From Candidatus Scalindua sp. (lineage in GTDB: Bacteria; Planctomycetota; Brocadiia; Brocadiales; Scalinduaceae), in NCBI GenBank assembly GCA_021777035.1, contig JAIQZR010000194.1, positions 1-56,090 on the forward strand: DNA of 56,090 nucleotides. Reading direction: 5' to 3'. Positions within the stretch are counted from its first letter, which is position 1, and each line of letters begins with the position of its first letter. The notes under the pieces are model-generated. The model worked only from the letters and a program-made list of their open reading frames with translations. It was not told the DNA's origin and searched no databases. Made by a program: the position numbers and the translations under genes. This document shows positions 26,441 to 36,148 of this stretch, piece by piece.

Positions 26441-27457
26441 TTAATTAATATTTGCTAACTTTAAATTCTTGTTGATTTCTTCTCTTATTACCGCAGCTAT
26501 TTTTATGGCATTAATTCCCTCTTCGCCTGAAACAACCGGCCGTTTATCGTTTTTGACACAATCTATAAATGATTCCAGTTCCTTTCTCAGAGGTTCCTGG
26601 TTGTCCATTTTTATTCGTTCAATTTTTAACAGATCTCCAAATGAAAAGTTTTTGAGATCTGTAATATTTGAAACGCCTTTACCTTCGGCATCTATAGACT
26701 TCAGAGTTAGCTTTGGGGATTTTTTATAAATAAGAGCTTCTTGCTTTTGATAATCAAGCGATATGTACGAATTTTCAGAGAAAAGCCGAATTCTTCTCAT
26801 TGGTTCGAAAGAAACCCTGCTTGCCGTAATGTTTGCCACACAGCCATTCTCAAACTGAATACGGGCATTTGCAATATCCTCCTTATCCGCTATAACATTT
26901 ACACCTACAGCATCTATCTTTTTTACTTTAGACTTTGATAGATATAAAATAATGTCTATATCGTGAATCATCAAATCCAGAACTACGCCTATATCGGCAG
27001 AACGGAATGTAAAAGGGCTTAACCTATGGCATTCTATAAACTTTAAGGACACGTCAAGTTGTTTGATAGCCTCTAACGCAGGATTAAATCTCTCTATGAA
27101 ACCCGGCTGTAATATTGTTGAGTTTTGTCGGCTCAGTCTTATTAGATCTTCTGCCTCTGAGACTGTACCCGTCATGGGTTTTTCTACTAAAACGTGAACG
27201 CCGTTATTAAGTAGTTCTTTGGTAATTTCATAATGAAACTTGGTAGGTACAACGACGCTAGCCGCATCAACTTCACTTAGGATCTCTTTGAATGAACCAT
27301 AATATCTGGTTTTACAACGATGTGCCACTACTTCACCGACATCCTTATTAGTATCTACAACACCTACAAGGCTAACTTCCGGTATCTCAGAGTAGATACG
27401 TGCATGCTCCTTACCTAGATGACCTGCCCCTATTACTGCAACCTTCAATTTTTCCAA
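26441..27457 (-). CDS. Gfo/Idh/MocA family oxidoreductase, possibly GnnA (UDP-GlcNAc 3-dehydrogenase)
   Basis: 338 aa with an N-terminal Rossmann motif VAVIGAGHLGKEHARIY and the family motif VLVEKPMTGTVSEA; the lysine of EKP is the usual catalytic residue. It follows lpxA by 13 nt, starting at TTG. In Acidithiobacillus the oxidoreductase next to lpxA is GnnA, which with aminotransferase GnnB makes the GlcNAc3N unit of amide-linked lipid A. No gnnB-like gene is adjacent, so the GnnA role is inference. Confidence 0.7.
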   Translation of the reverse strand: MEKLKVAVIGAGHLGKEHARIYSEIPEVSLVGVVDTNKDVGEVVAHRCKTRYYGSFKEILSEVDAASVVVPTKFHYEITKELLNNGVHVLVEKPMTGTVSEAEDLIRLSRQNSTILQPGFIERFNPALEAIKQLDVSLKFIECHRLSPFTFRSADIGVVLDLMIHDIDIILYLSKSKVKKIDAVGVNVIADKEDIANARIQFENGCVANITASRVSFEPMRRIRLFSENSYISLDYQKQEALIYKKSPKLTLKSIDAEGKGVSNITDLKNFSFGDLLKIERIKMDNQEPLRKELESFIDCVKNDKRPVVSGEEGINAIKIAAVIREEINKNLKLANIN

Positions 27458-27470
27458 AGCATTTTATCTC

Positions 27471-28289
27471 TTATGATATATTTGTTAATGTTGATCGTAA
27501 AGACTCCCTGAATCTACCGAATTTGCCCTTATCAACATTCCTAAAGAACTCTATGAGGGCCTTTATTTCCGGTATCGGATTTTCCTGTCCCTCTAACCCA
27601 GAAAGTATCTGGCTCCTGTTCAATGTTTCTGAACGAAATAATTGTTTAAATGCGTCCCTTATGGCACTGATACCGACTTGCGAGAACCCTGACCTTTCCA
27701 AGCCTATCACATTAACTTTTCGGACTTTGGCAGGATTACCTTCTACTATCATATATGGAGGTACGTCCTGAACAATCCTTGAGAGACCACCTACATAGGA
27801 GTGTTGGCCGATAGTTACAAAAGGCTGTATCCCTGCCAGTCCCATCAACTTTGCATGTTTTTCTACCTTTATATGCCCTCCCAAAAGCACACCATTCGCA
27901 ACAAGAACGCTGTCTTCAATAATACAATCATGTGCTATATGTGAACATGACATAAAAAAATTGTTATTACCTATTAACGTCTCTCCCCCACCCACTTCTG
28001 TTCCCGTATTAATTGTAACACTTTCCCTGATAACATTGTCACTCCCTATTATGAGTTTTGACGGTTCGCCATAATATTTTAGATCCTGAGGTTCCGCTCC
28101 TATCACTGAATTGGGAAATATTACATTGTTTTTAGCTATAGTAGTATTACCGGTGATAGTAACGTTATTATGAATGATGTTACTATCACCAATCTTAACG
28201 TTTTTGTCTATCACCGAAAAAGGACCGATTTCAACGTTTTCGCCTATTATAGCATTAGGATGAATGACAGCGGTTGAATGTATTTTCAT
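27471..28289 (-). CDS. lpxA: UDP-GlcNAc (or analogue) acyltransferase LpxA
   Basis: First acylation of lipid A synthesis. Left-handed beta-helix hexapeptide repeats (HSTAVIHPNAIIGENVEIGP onward), then SHIAHDC with the catalytic His, and IVQDVPPYMIVEGNPAKVRKVN, typical of LpxA. By eye the residue aligned with E. coli His144 appears as Gln (GIQPF instead of AVHQF), which may bear on substrate choice. Start ATG 28289; a GTG three codons earlier is possible. Confidence 0.93.
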   Translation of the reverse strand: MKIHSTAVIHPNAIIGENVEIGPFSVIDKNVKIGDSNIIHNNVTITGNTTIAKNNVIFPNSVIGAEPQDLKYYGEPSKLIIGSDNVIRESVTINTGTEVGGGETLIGNNNFFMSCSHIAHDCIIEDSVLVANGVLLGGHIKVEKHAKLMGLAGIQPFVTIGQHSYVGGLSRIVQDVPPYMIVEGNPAKVRKVNVIGLERSGFSQVGISAIRDAFKQLFRSETLNRSQILSGLEGQENPIPEIKALIEFFRNVDKGKFGRFRESLRSTLTNIS

Positions 28290-28416
28290 TTGTAGCACGT
28301 CTATTTTCTCATTTTGACATGACTAATACAAAAACAGTTTAGTTTATAAAAAGCTTTTTAGTGGATTCTGAAAGCTGACCTAGTTTTTTAATACAAGCCA
28401 AGCGAAGCATTTTCTC

Positions 28417-29289
28417 TTATTTATGAGTTTGGTTTTTAGCACTTTCAACAATTTTCTCAGCCAAACAAGTATTTAAATAGTGTCCGGATTTAGTTGCAAC
28501 TATACGAGCATACAATGTAAAATTAGTCAAATAAAGATCACCTATAATGTCCAATATTTTATGCCTTATGCATTCATTCGGAAATCTTAGCTCGGCAGGA
28601 GCCATGGATAGTGGTTTTGTTATTGTACCATCCTCTTGCAATATAAGGCTATTATCATCTGTAACCCCCCTTCCCAATCCAAGTTTTCTATACTCTTCAA
28701 TTACGGTACATAAACCGAAAGTTCTTGCAGGGGCTATCTGGGTAGTAAAATTATTTTCTGTCATCTCGATTTCAAAACATTGTCTGTCTAAAAATGATCC
28801 ATCAAAATCAAGAATATAAGAAAGAGACAACCCTTTATCATATGGCGAAGCGATCATACTTGCATCACCATTACTCACTCTTATTTCCTCTTGTAAATAG
28901 AATATCCTTTTTGGCTCTGCAAGAGTTTTTATCCCCGTATCTTTTAGCAGTTGGAGAAACAAAAGCGCGCTACCATCTCCTGCTGGCAGCTCATTACTGC
29001 TGACTTCTATTTCAACATTATCAATACCAAGCCCGGCTAAAGCAGCCATCACATGCTCAACGCTCTTTACTTCTACTCCATTTTTATTTAATGTTACCAG
29101 CCGTTTTGTATCATAGAGCATTTCAGTGCTTGCCGGTACTTTAGGATGGCCCTCAATATCAGAACGCACAAAAATTATTCCTGTGTTTGCCGGTGATGGT
29201 TTGAAGCGGATCTTAACTTTTTCCCCAGTAAATAATCCTATTCCGGAATACTCTACTATTCTCGAAATTGTTCTTTGAAGTTTATCCAA
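28417..29289 (-). CDS. lpxC: UDP-3-O-acyl-N-acetylglucosamine deacetylase
   Basis: Zn-dependent committed step of lipid A synthesis. 290 aa with SVEHVMAALAGLGIDNVEIE (Zn His), ELPAGDGSA, and the second site RHKILDIIGDLYL carrying His and Asp ligands; FVRSDI near the N-terminus also fits. TTG start with AAGGAGAG, which lies inside the end of skp 3 nt upstream, so the two are co-translated. Not fused to FabZ. Confidence 0.95.
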   Translation of the reverse strand: MDKLQRTISRIVEYSGIGLFTGEKVKIRFKPSPANTGIIFVRSDIEGHPKVPASTEMLYDTKRLVTLNKNGVEVKSVEHVMAALAGLGIDNVEIEVSSNELPAGDGSALLFLQLLKDTGIKTLAEPKRIFYLQEEIRVSNGDASMIASPYDKGLSLSYILDFDGSFLDRQCFEIEMTENNFTTQIAPARTFGLCTVIEEYRKLGLGRGVTDDNSLILQEDGTITKPLSMAPAELRFPNECIRHKILDIIGDLYLTNFTLYARIVATKSGHYLNTCLAEKIVESAKNQTHK

Positions 29290-29292
29290 ACT

Positions 29293-29907
29293 TTATTTAC
29301 TCTCCTTTTCTTTGGAATATAGCGCATTTAGATTGCCTACCACACTTTGTGTAATATCAACTGACTCCGAATGATACAAAACAGTTCTTATTCCTATTTT
29401 AAATTGAAGGTCAGAAATCTGGCCACTCTTTATATTTGGTTCTTCTTTTTTTATAATTAGATCAAAATCCTCCTGCTCTCCAATATCTTCAACTTTCTGT
29501 ACTACCTCTTCATAAATATTTTCAAAGAAGTTTTTATATTTTTTCAGCAACTGCCTTTCTGCAAATTTTGCGTAACCTTCAAGCTCCACACTTTTTCTTT
29601 CCAATAAGTTTTCATTCTTGCTCCTACTTTCGCTACCCAAATCCAGCAATTGAGTCTCTTCATCCAAGTCTATAATTTCTTTCCTTTTCTTATTTATTTC
29701 ATCCTGAAATCCCTTCTCCTCTTCTTTCAGCTCCAGATCCAGGTCTATTCTCTTTTGGTACTTTTCAAATACACTACTTATGTCCACCACACCAATCTTA
29801 AAATCTCCTGCTTCGGTATTCGCAAGGTTTGCATTTGTGTAAGCAAAACTTGTCAGTAAAGTAAATACCAAACACATAATTGGCATTTTAACGTATAATA
29901 ATTTCAT
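29293..29907 (-). CDS. skp: OmpH/Skp-family periplasmic chaperone
   Basis: 204 aa with a signal peptide (about 1-28), the start of the core IGVVDISSVFEKYQKR, a long charged coiled coil (about 55-140) and a final beta region LIIKKEEPNIKSGQISD. It fits Skp, which holds unfolded outer-membrane proteins for BamA. bamA lies directly upstream and lpxC directly downstream, the usual bamA-skp-lpx order. Confidence 0.88.
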   Translation of the reverse strand: MKLLYVKMPIMCLVFTLLTSFAYTNANLANTEAGDFKIGVVDISSVFEKYQKRIDLDLELKEEEKGFQDEINKKRKEIIDLDEETQLLDLGSESRSKNENLLERKSVELEGYAKFAERQLLKKYKNFFENIYEEVVQKVEDIGEQEDFDLIIKKEEPNIKSGQISDLQFKIGIRTVLYHSESVDITQSVVGNLNALYSKEKESK

Positions 29908-29969
29908 GGTAGTAAATTCCTTTCATAGATCATTAAGAGAGGTAAGAGAAAAACAATAAAGGAGTTTCC

Positions 29970-32324
29970 TCAACGTCCTCCAAAGTTAAATGTTATAGCC
30001 TGTTCGTCATCAGAATCTTTTCTTATGAATGGAAAACCAAAGTCAACAGCAATAACGGAGTTTCCCATAAAAGGCACTTTTGCTCTAAAACCAAAGCCTA
30101 ATGTTGCGCGCATATTGCTGAGGTTCATGTCATTCACATCGGTATCTGCCTTTCCTGCATCAATAAAAAAAGCACCTCTGAGTATGTCACTGTAAAGAGG
30201 CATAGTATATTCGGCTGTTGCAATGAGTAATATCTTACCTCCCACTTGCTCACTGGATTGCAGATCAACCGGACCCACACCCCTGAAGGCAAAACCTCGA
30301 ATAGAATTAGCACCTCCAGCAAAAAAACGTTCAAATATCGGCACTCCCTCATCAGAAGTCGATTCCACAACACCAAGAGTTCCACCATATGAGAGAATAT
30401 GTTTACCTCGCCAGTCAGGAAAGTTGAAAACAGTATGATATTTATTCCCTTGTACTGTAAACTTTATTATGTCAACGTCGAGCCCAGCGAATTGCAGAGA
30501 AGTCGTCATTTGATAACCTTTAGTCGGGAACATCCTACTGTCCCGTCTGTCTAACATAGCGGTTAGTTCCAAGCTTAGTTTGGCACTGCTTCCCTCTGTT
30601 TCTTTTACAATAAGAGGCGCGTTAGCATCAATATTTTGTACTCCAATGATCTCAAAATTTGGAGTAACCCCTAATCTCAATCCCCTCAATACCGTCTTAC
30701 CAACGCTTATTTTTGCTCCTTTTCTCTCTTCCTCATAATCCTCTCTAGCACGCCGGAAAATATTTGCACTAAATCCCAGGCTATATCCCGAATCATAAAC
30801 AGAAGGGTTGTTAAACGAAAACATTCCTTCTGTTCTTTGAATCCCCGGGCTAAACCTCAATGTTATCGTCTGACCACCGCCACGAAAAGCGTTACCTGAC
30901 ATAAAATCTTTCCAGTCTTTAGGCATGTCAAATATGTCAAAGTTTTTATCGGTATACGAAACATCTCCAAAAAGTCCGGAATTGGCACCAAACCCTCCAC
31001 CAAACCTTAGCATCCCTGTTCTACCCTCTTTTACGTCAACTACCACGTTTTTAGTATTGTACTCTGTTCCAGGCAAATAAGTAATTTCCGAAGCCTTACC
31101 GCTTTCACTGTCAAAGTATCCTGTACCTGCCAATACTTGTTCGCTTCTCTTTATTTCTTGGGTATTAAGCAGTTCTCCGGGGAAAAAACTCAAATTCCTG
31201 CGTATGACATTATCTTTTGTCTTGTCATTACCAGATACTATAACTTTTTCGATGAAATATCTCTCATTTTCAAGAATATCAAATATTATATCAATTTTTG
31301 GTTCAACTTGTTTGTAGACAAAATCAGCTTTCACGTTTGCATTAAGGTGTCCTTGCCTGCCATAGGCCATTCGTATGCCCTGAGAATCTTTTTGAAGAAA
31401 TTCTGGCAGAAAAGCACTACCTTTCTTTAGCTCCAACATATCAATTAGCTCATTATCAGTAAAAAGTTTATTTCCTTTTATCGTTATATTGTCAACATAG
31501 TACCGCTCTCCTTCGTCTATCATCACATGAATGAACATTTTTGATCTATCGGGGCTGTATTGTTCTTTCCATTGTACGTCAGCATCTAACCATCCTCCGC
31601 TTCCATAAAATGCATTTATTCTATCAACGTCTTCTTCAAATTTACCCTTATCAAATTTACCAGCAAAGAAAAAACTGGGAAATTTTCTCTTTTTCGTGGT
31701 AATTATTTTAGCAAGCCTTTTAGAAGAAAATGTTTTGTTCCCCTCAAAGACTATTTCTTTTATGTAGACCTTTGAACCTTCCCGAATTTTGAATGATATA
31801 TCCACATAGCCATCTGTTTTTTTCTCTTCACTCTTAACACCAATATTTGAAAACCCCTTCTTTTTATAAATCTCAAGAATTTTGTCTTCATCCAATTTTA
31901 GTAAATAGCGCTTTAGGTAATCTCCCTCTCTTATCTGTATTGCTTCTCTAAGTTTTTTTGTCTTAACCTTACCGTTGCCCACAAAAGAAATATTTTTTAT
32001 AACAGGACGTTCCAGCACAAGGAAAATCACCTTAACCCCATTTTCATACGCTTCTACTTCTACTTCTATGTTGTCAAAAAAACCCAACAGCCAGATAGCA
32101 TCAACATCCTGACTTATTGCTTTTGGGTCATAAATGTCTCCCTGATTGGTTTTTATTGCAGCTTTTATTGCCGAACTGCTTATTCTGTTATTACCTTTAA
32201 ATTCTATTTTCTTGACGACAGCCGAAACGTTTTCATTCCCCTGAGCATTAAGCAGCGTGAAGCTATCTAGTGAAAAGAAAAAAACTAACACAATAGTAAA
32301 TATTTTAATATGTTTATATGGCAT
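29970..32324 (-). CDS. bamA: Outer membrane protein assembly factor BamA
   Basis: Omp85-family barrel that inserts outer-membrane proteins. 784 aa from ATG 32324: signal peptide (FTIVLVFFFSLDSFTLLNA), about five POTRA domains (for example VVKKIEFKGNNRISS and NITIKGNKLFTDNELI), then a 16-strand barrel with SIRGFAFRGVGP, the RGF loop-6 motif. The start is 4 nt behind the dnaB stop. The C-terminus is FNFGGR, and not the canonical terminal Phe. Confidence 0.95.
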   Translation of the reverse strand: MPYKHIKIFTIVLVFFFSLDSFTLLNAQGNENVSAVVKKIEFKGNNRISSSAIKAAIKTNQGDIYDPKAISQDVDAIWLLGFFDNIEVEVEAYENGVKVIFLVLERPVIKNISFVGNGKVKTKKLREAIQIREGDYLKRYLLKLDEDKILEIYKKKGFSNIGVKSEEKKTDGYVDISFKIREGSKVYIKEIVFEGNKTFSSKRLAKIITTKKRKFPSFFFAGKFDKGKFEEDVDRINAFYGSGGWLDADVQWKEQYSPDRSKMFIHVMIDEGERYYVDNITIKGNKLFTDNELIDMLELKKGSAFLPEFLQKDSQGIRMAYGRQGHLNANVKADFVYKQVEPKIDIIFDILENERYFIEKVIVSGNDKTKDNVIRRNLSFFPGELLNTQEIKRSEQVLAGTGYFDSESGKASEITYLPGTEYNTKNVVVDVKEGRTGMLRFGGGFGANSGLFGDVSYTDKNFDIFDMPKDWKDFMSGNAFRGGGQTITLRFSPGIQRTEGMFSFNNPSVYDSGYSLGFSANIFRRAREDYEEERKGAKISVGKTVLRGLRLGVTPNFEIIGVQNIDANAPLIVKETEGSSAKLSLELTAMLDRRDSRMFPTKGYQMTTSLQFAGLDVDIIKFTVQGNKYHTVFNFPDWRGKHILSYGGTLGVVESTSDEGVPIFERFFAGGANSIRGFAFRGVGPVDLQSSEQVGGKILLIATAEYTMPLYSDILRGAFFIDAGKADTDVNDMNLSNMRATLGFGFRAKVPFMGNSVIAVDFGFPFIRKDSDDEQAITFNFGGR

Positions 32325-32328
32325 AGGT

Positions 32329-33699
32329 CTATAATGTATCAAATGAGTCCGACAATGCATCACTTATGTGGTCTTCAAACCGCAGGATATTACGAAGAAA
32401 AGTAAGTTTTATTTTACCCGTAGGGCCATTTCTTTGTTTTGCAACGTCAACTTCAACGACACCCGGATTCTTAGTCGGATCGTAATAATCCTCTCTGTGC
32501 AATAATATAATCACATCGGCATCCTGTTCAATCGATCCGGACTCTCGCAAGTCAGACATTCTTGGAGTATGCCCTTCACGTGATTCTACTGAACGATTCA
32601 ATTGAGAAACCGCAATAACAGGTACATTTAATTCCCTTGCTAGCGCTTTCAGTCCTCTTGAGATTCCGGAGATTTCCTGTTGCCTGTTTTCTGCGCGTCT
32701 AGATTCCATTAATTGTAGATAGTCGATAATAACCAACTGAATATCATATTGCAACTTAAAGCGCCTGGCTTTAGCACGAATTTCAAGGAGGCTAAGTCCC
32801 GGAGTATCATCAATAAATATTGCAGATTCTGACAAATCACCCATTGCTATAGGAAGCTTTGACCAATCGTCGTCGCTAAGTTTACCAGTACGCATTAGGT
32901 GTGCATCAATCTTAGCAGCAGAACACAACATATTTTGTGATATCTGCTGGGCTGACATTTCCATCGAAAAAATCAACATTGGTTTTTTATCTTTTGGATT
33001 CTTTAGATTTGCACCTACATGCTCTGCAATATTTAATACAATACTAGTTTTGCCCATACTAGGTCTTGCCGCAATAATTATTAATTCTCCTTTTTGGAAT
33101 CCGCATGTTTTTTCATCCAGATCAGCAAAACCGGTTGGCACGCCGGTTAACTGAGTATCTCCTTCGTGTAAGCTTTCTATATAATCCCAAGTATTCTGGA
33201 GTATATCGTGCATTCTCGTAGTCGGTTTTGCAAATTTACGTTGTGTTATATCGAATATTTCCTTTTCAGCGATATCTAATAACTCTTCAGATTCTAAAGT
33301 GTCACTATATGCCTCATGTTGTATTCTTGCCGTAGCGGCAATCAAATCTCTTTTTACCGTCTTTTCTCGTACAATCTTCGCGTAATACTCAACGTTCGAG
33401 GCGATTGGAACTGATTCTTCCAATTCCATTAAGTATTCGGCTCCACCCACTTTTTCTAATAAAGATAGCCTGTTTAGCTCATCTTTCAAAATAACGAGAT
33501 CAACTGCGTTGTTGTTGTCGTAGATGTTTACAATTGTTTCGAAAATATGTTGATGTGCGGTTTTGTAGAAGTCGTTTTTGCTCAAACTCTCTGTTACAAG
33601 GCTAATTGCTTCATTATCTATTAACAAAGAGCCTAAAACACTAACTTCCGCTTCTATGTTGAATGGCTGTGTTTTTCCTTGTATTAGCCCTGTTGTCAT
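32329..33699 (-). CDS. dnaB: Replicative DNA helicase
   Basis: Hexameric replication-fork helicase. 456 aa with the N-terminal domain (NIEAEVSVLGSLLIDNEA), Walker A AARPSMGKTS, Walker B LVIIDYLQLM and DLRESGSIEQDADVI plus VAKQRNGPTG. It sits in rpsF-ssb-rpsR-rplI-dnaB, an order found in many bacteria. No intein is seen. Confidence 0.97.
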   Translation of the reverse strand: MTTGLIQGKTQPFNIEAEVSVLGSLLIDNEAISLVTESLSKNDFYKTAHQHIFETIVNIYDNNNAVDLVILKDELNRLSLLEKVGGAEYLMELEESVPIASNVEYYAKIVREKTVKRDLIAATARIQHEAYSDTLESEELLDIAEKEIFDITQRKFAKPTTRMHDILQNTWDYIESLHEGDTQLTGVPTGFADLDEKTCGFQKGELIIIAARPSMGKTSIVLNIAEHVGANLKNPKDKKPMLIFSMEMSAQQISQNMLCSAAKIDAHLMRTGKLSDDDWSKLPIAMGDLSESAIFIDDTPGLSLLEIRAKARRFKLQYDIQLVIIDYLQLMESRRAENRQQEISGISRGLKALARELNVPVIAVSQLNRSVESREGHTPRMSDLRESGSIEQDADVIILLHREDYYDPTKNPGVVEVDVAKQRNGPTGKIKLTFLRNILRFEDHISDALSDSFDTL

Positions 33700-33761
33700 T
33701 GTTCAAGCCTTTGTCTGTTAGCAATTTTTAAGAGGGGTAACTAAAGCAGGACTTTCCGTGA

Positions 33762-34280
33762 TCAATCTTTGCCTGTTTCTGAGTTGTCTTTAGAAGGAAC
33801 TTCAGACGGTACTTGCTGGGGGGCTGCTGACTTGTCAGATTCGCTTACAATCCATACCCTGCATTGCACTTTAACATCAGGGTGCAACACCACCGTTACA
33901 TTATATAGATCACATTTTTTGATAGGGTTTTCAAGGATTACCATCTTTTCTTCTATTTGAAAGCCTTTTCCGGACAGCGCTTTTGCAATGTCATTGGCAG
34001 TTACAGAGCCAAAAAGCTTTCCTTCTTCATTTGTTTTAACCGTGATAGTATATGAAATATTCGAGATTTCATCTGCTAATACCTGAAGATTCTTGATCTC
34101 TTCCTTTCGCTTCCCCTCATTTTTCAAAATTTGCAAGTTAATTTGTTGAATGTTTCCTTTTGTCACAACTGTAGCAAGTTTTTTCGGTAATAGATAATTC
34201 CTTGCATAACCATTTGCAACATCAACAACATCCCCAATGTTGCCTAATTTTTTAACTTCTTTTTTTAGTAATATTTTCAT
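33762..34280 (-). CDS. rplI: 50S ribosomal protein L9
   Basis: 172 aa. N-terminal domain LLKKEVKKLGNIGDVVDVAN and GYARNYLLPKKLA, a long connecting helix, a C-terminal domain LFGSVTANDIAKAL, and a non-conserved acidic tail (PSEVPSKDNSETGKD). Between rpsR and dnaB. Confidence 0.96.
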   Translation of the reverse strand: MKILLKKEVKKLGNIGDVVDVANGYARNYLLPKKLATVVTKGNIQQINLQILKNEGKRKEEIKNLQVLADEISNISYTITVKTNEEGKLFGSVTANDIAKALSGKGFQIEEKMVILENPIKKCDLYNVTVVLHPDVKVQCRVWIVSESDKSAAPQQVPSEVPSKDNSETGKD

Positions 34281-34381
34281 TGGACAATAACCCTATAGCT
34301 AACCAAAATATGGACAAGCTGTTTTAATATGAGAAGAATATAGAATATGAACGGATTTTTTTGGGTAAATAATTTTGTAGT

Positions 34382-34639
34382 TCAGGATAATAGCGCCATG
34401 TGCCTGGCCCTTTTTAATGCAATCTTTACCGAACGTTGATGTTTAGTACAATTTCCCGATCGTTTTTTGGAGAGCAGCTTTCCCTGGCTTCCTACGAGTT
34501 TTTGCAAATAATGCATATCTTTGTAATCAACTGACTCTACTTTAGATCTACAAAAACGGCATTTCGTAGCGAATTCTTGATATTTTTTTTTCTTGCGCGG
34601 TGCCTCAGTAGTCTTTTTCTTTTTAAATTTTCGTTTCAT
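34382..34639 (-). CDS. rpsR: 30S ribosomal protein S18
   Basis: 85 aa, basic, with CRFCRSKVESVDYKDMHYLQ, KLLSKKRSGNCTKHQRSVK and RHMALLS, the S18 signature. The CxxC near the N-terminus is a zinc-type C+ form. The very basic start (KRKFKKKKTTEAPRKKKK) is an extension. Between ssb and rplI. Confidence 0.96.
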   Translation of the reverse strand: MKRKFKKKKTTEAPRKKKKYQEFATKCRFCRSKVESVDYKDMHYLQKLVGSQGKLLSKKRSGNCTKHQRSVKIALKRARHMALLS

Positions 34640-34678
34640 TTAATACAGCTCTTTAAAAATTGTTAAAAATGATATTTA

Positions 34679-35086
34679 TTAAAATGGTATTTCTTCCTCA
34701 TTTACATCATTTGGCCCTACGCCTTCTGGAGCACTCGATCCTTCATTTTTTTTAGCCTTACCACCTATAAACTGAAAATCTTCAGCTACGACACGCAGGG
34801 TATTACGCTTTTGCCCATCCTTTGTTTCCCATTGTTGAAACTGCAATCTACCTTCTATAAAGATAGGGCTACCCTTACTAAAGTATTCATTAATAACTTC
34901 CGCACGCCTGCCAAACATATTTATATCAACGTAACACACTTCTTCCTTTTTTTCACCGTCTGCGCCTGTCCAAGTCCTATTAATAGCGATCCCAAAACTG
35001 GCAATTGCGGTACCACTTGGTGTATATCTCAATTCAGGATCTCTCGTAAGATTTCCCATCAGAAGAACCTTATTAAGTTTCGTCAC
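34679..35086 (-). CDS. ssb: Single-stranded DNA-binding protein
   Basis: 135 aa OB-fold protein: LNKVLLMGNLTRDPELRYTP, CYVDINMFGRRAEVINEYF and GSPIFIEGRLQFQQWE. The C-terminal acidic tip NEEEIPF recruits replication and repair proteins. Shorter linker than E. coli Ssb. Between rpsF and rpsR. Confidence 0.96.
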   Translation of the reverse strand: MTKLNKVLLMGNLTRDPELRYTPSGTAIASFGIAINRTWTGADGEKKEEVCYVDINMFGRRAEVINEYFSKGSPIFIEGRLQFQQWETKDGQKRNTLRVVAEDFQFIGGKAKKNEGSSAPEGVGPNDVNEEEIPF

Positions 35087-35161
35087 GTTTTATCTCTTTC
35101 TTATGCTGGTTAAGCTAGTTAAATACACCTCAATTTCTGAAAACGACAATACTGCTGCCCT

Positions 35162-35572
35162 CTATTCTGAAGCAACAGGAGCAGATTTTACTTCCTCACT
35201 TTCAGTATCAGCAGCACCGTCACCACCACCGTTCTCTTCAATTTTTTCCACCGGCTCTTGCGCTTCTTCAGGTTCCGACACCTTGATCTCATCTACCTTA
35301 ACGATCAAAGTCCTTAAAACATTGTCTGAAAGTTCGAAATCCCTTTTAATCAGCACAATCGAATCTTCTGGTGCATTAAAATAAATAAGTAAGTAAGTTC
35401 CTCGTTTGTGCCCTTTTAGTTTATATGCGAATTTTCTCTCTTCCCATTTTTCACTCCTAAGAATTTCGGCGCCTCTGTTTTTCAAGAGATCTTCAACATG
35501 CTTTACGGCCGCTTCCCAATCAGAGCCAGCTACAGTATCGCTGATTATGAACATTCCTTCGTATAATCTCAA
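35162..35572 (-). CDS. rpsF: 30S ribosomal protein S6
   Basis: 136 aa. Core RLYEGMFIISDTVAGS, KWEERKFAYKLKGHKRGTYL and LIYFNAPEDSIVLIKRDFEL with NVLRTLIVKVDE, typical S6, followed by an acidic Glu/Gly-rich tail (about 100-136). First of rpsF-ssb-rpsR-rplI-dnaB, downstream of pth. Confidence 0.95.
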   Translation of the reverse strand: MRLYEGMFIISDTVAGSDWEAAVKHVEDLLKNRGAEILRSEKWEERKFAYKLKGHKRGTYLLIYFNAPEDSIVLIKRDFELSDNVLRTLIVKVDEIKVSEPEEAQEPVEKIEENGGGDGAADTESEEVKSAPVASE

Positions 35573-35593
35573 AACTATTTTCCCTCCTAAAAG

Positions 35594-36148
35594 CTAGTTA
35601 AACAAACTCATACAGCCGTTTATATCCGTTGTAACCCAAAAATTTATTGCCTTACACGCTTTTTCAAGAGATACCTGCATTACGTCATTTTCCTCTTTCG
35701 CGAAACGTGATAAGACAAAGTTCTTTGTATCATCTGAAAAACTGTTTCCAACACCGATTCTTAATCTTGGAAAATGTGTGGTTCTTAAATGATTTGAGAT
35801 TGATTTCAAACCATTATGCCCACCACTGCTTCCCCCTTCCCTTATTCTGATTTTCCCCAAGGGAATATTAATGTCATCCAGCACTACAAGAATTTCGTTC
35901 AGACTACAATTATACTTCTCTATGATTCTTTTTGCAGGGCCACCGCTTAAATTCATAAATAGCTGAGGTTTTACAAAAAGAATTTCTTCACCTTCAATAA
36001 CACATTTACTAATAACAGAATCGCAGTGTTTTTTTGTAAACTCTACTTTGCAACTCTTGATAAATTTATCTATAACTGCAAACCCTATGTTGTGCCTGGT
36101 TTTCGTATATTCGTTACCCGGATTCCCAAGTCCAATAACAATTTTCAT
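35594..36148 (-). CDS. pth: Peptidyl-tRNA hydrolase
   Basis: Releases peptides from drop-off peptidyl-tRNA. 184 aa with VIGLGNPGNEYTKTRHNIGF (catalytic His), LFVKPQLFMNLSGGPAKR and VVLDDINIPLGKIRIREGGS followed by GGHNGLKSI. The ATG at 36148 overlaps the rplY stop (TGATG), so the two genes are coupled. Confidence 0.96.
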   Translation of the reverse strand: MKIVIGLGNPGNEYTKTRHNIGFAVIDKFIKSCKVEFTKKHCDSVISKCVIEGEEILFVKPQLFMNLSGGPAKRIIEKYNCSLNEILVVLDDINIPLGKIRIREGGSSGGHNGLKSISNHLRTTHFPRLRIGVGNSFSDDTKNFVLSRFAKEENDVMQVSLEKACKAINFWVTTDINGCMSLFN

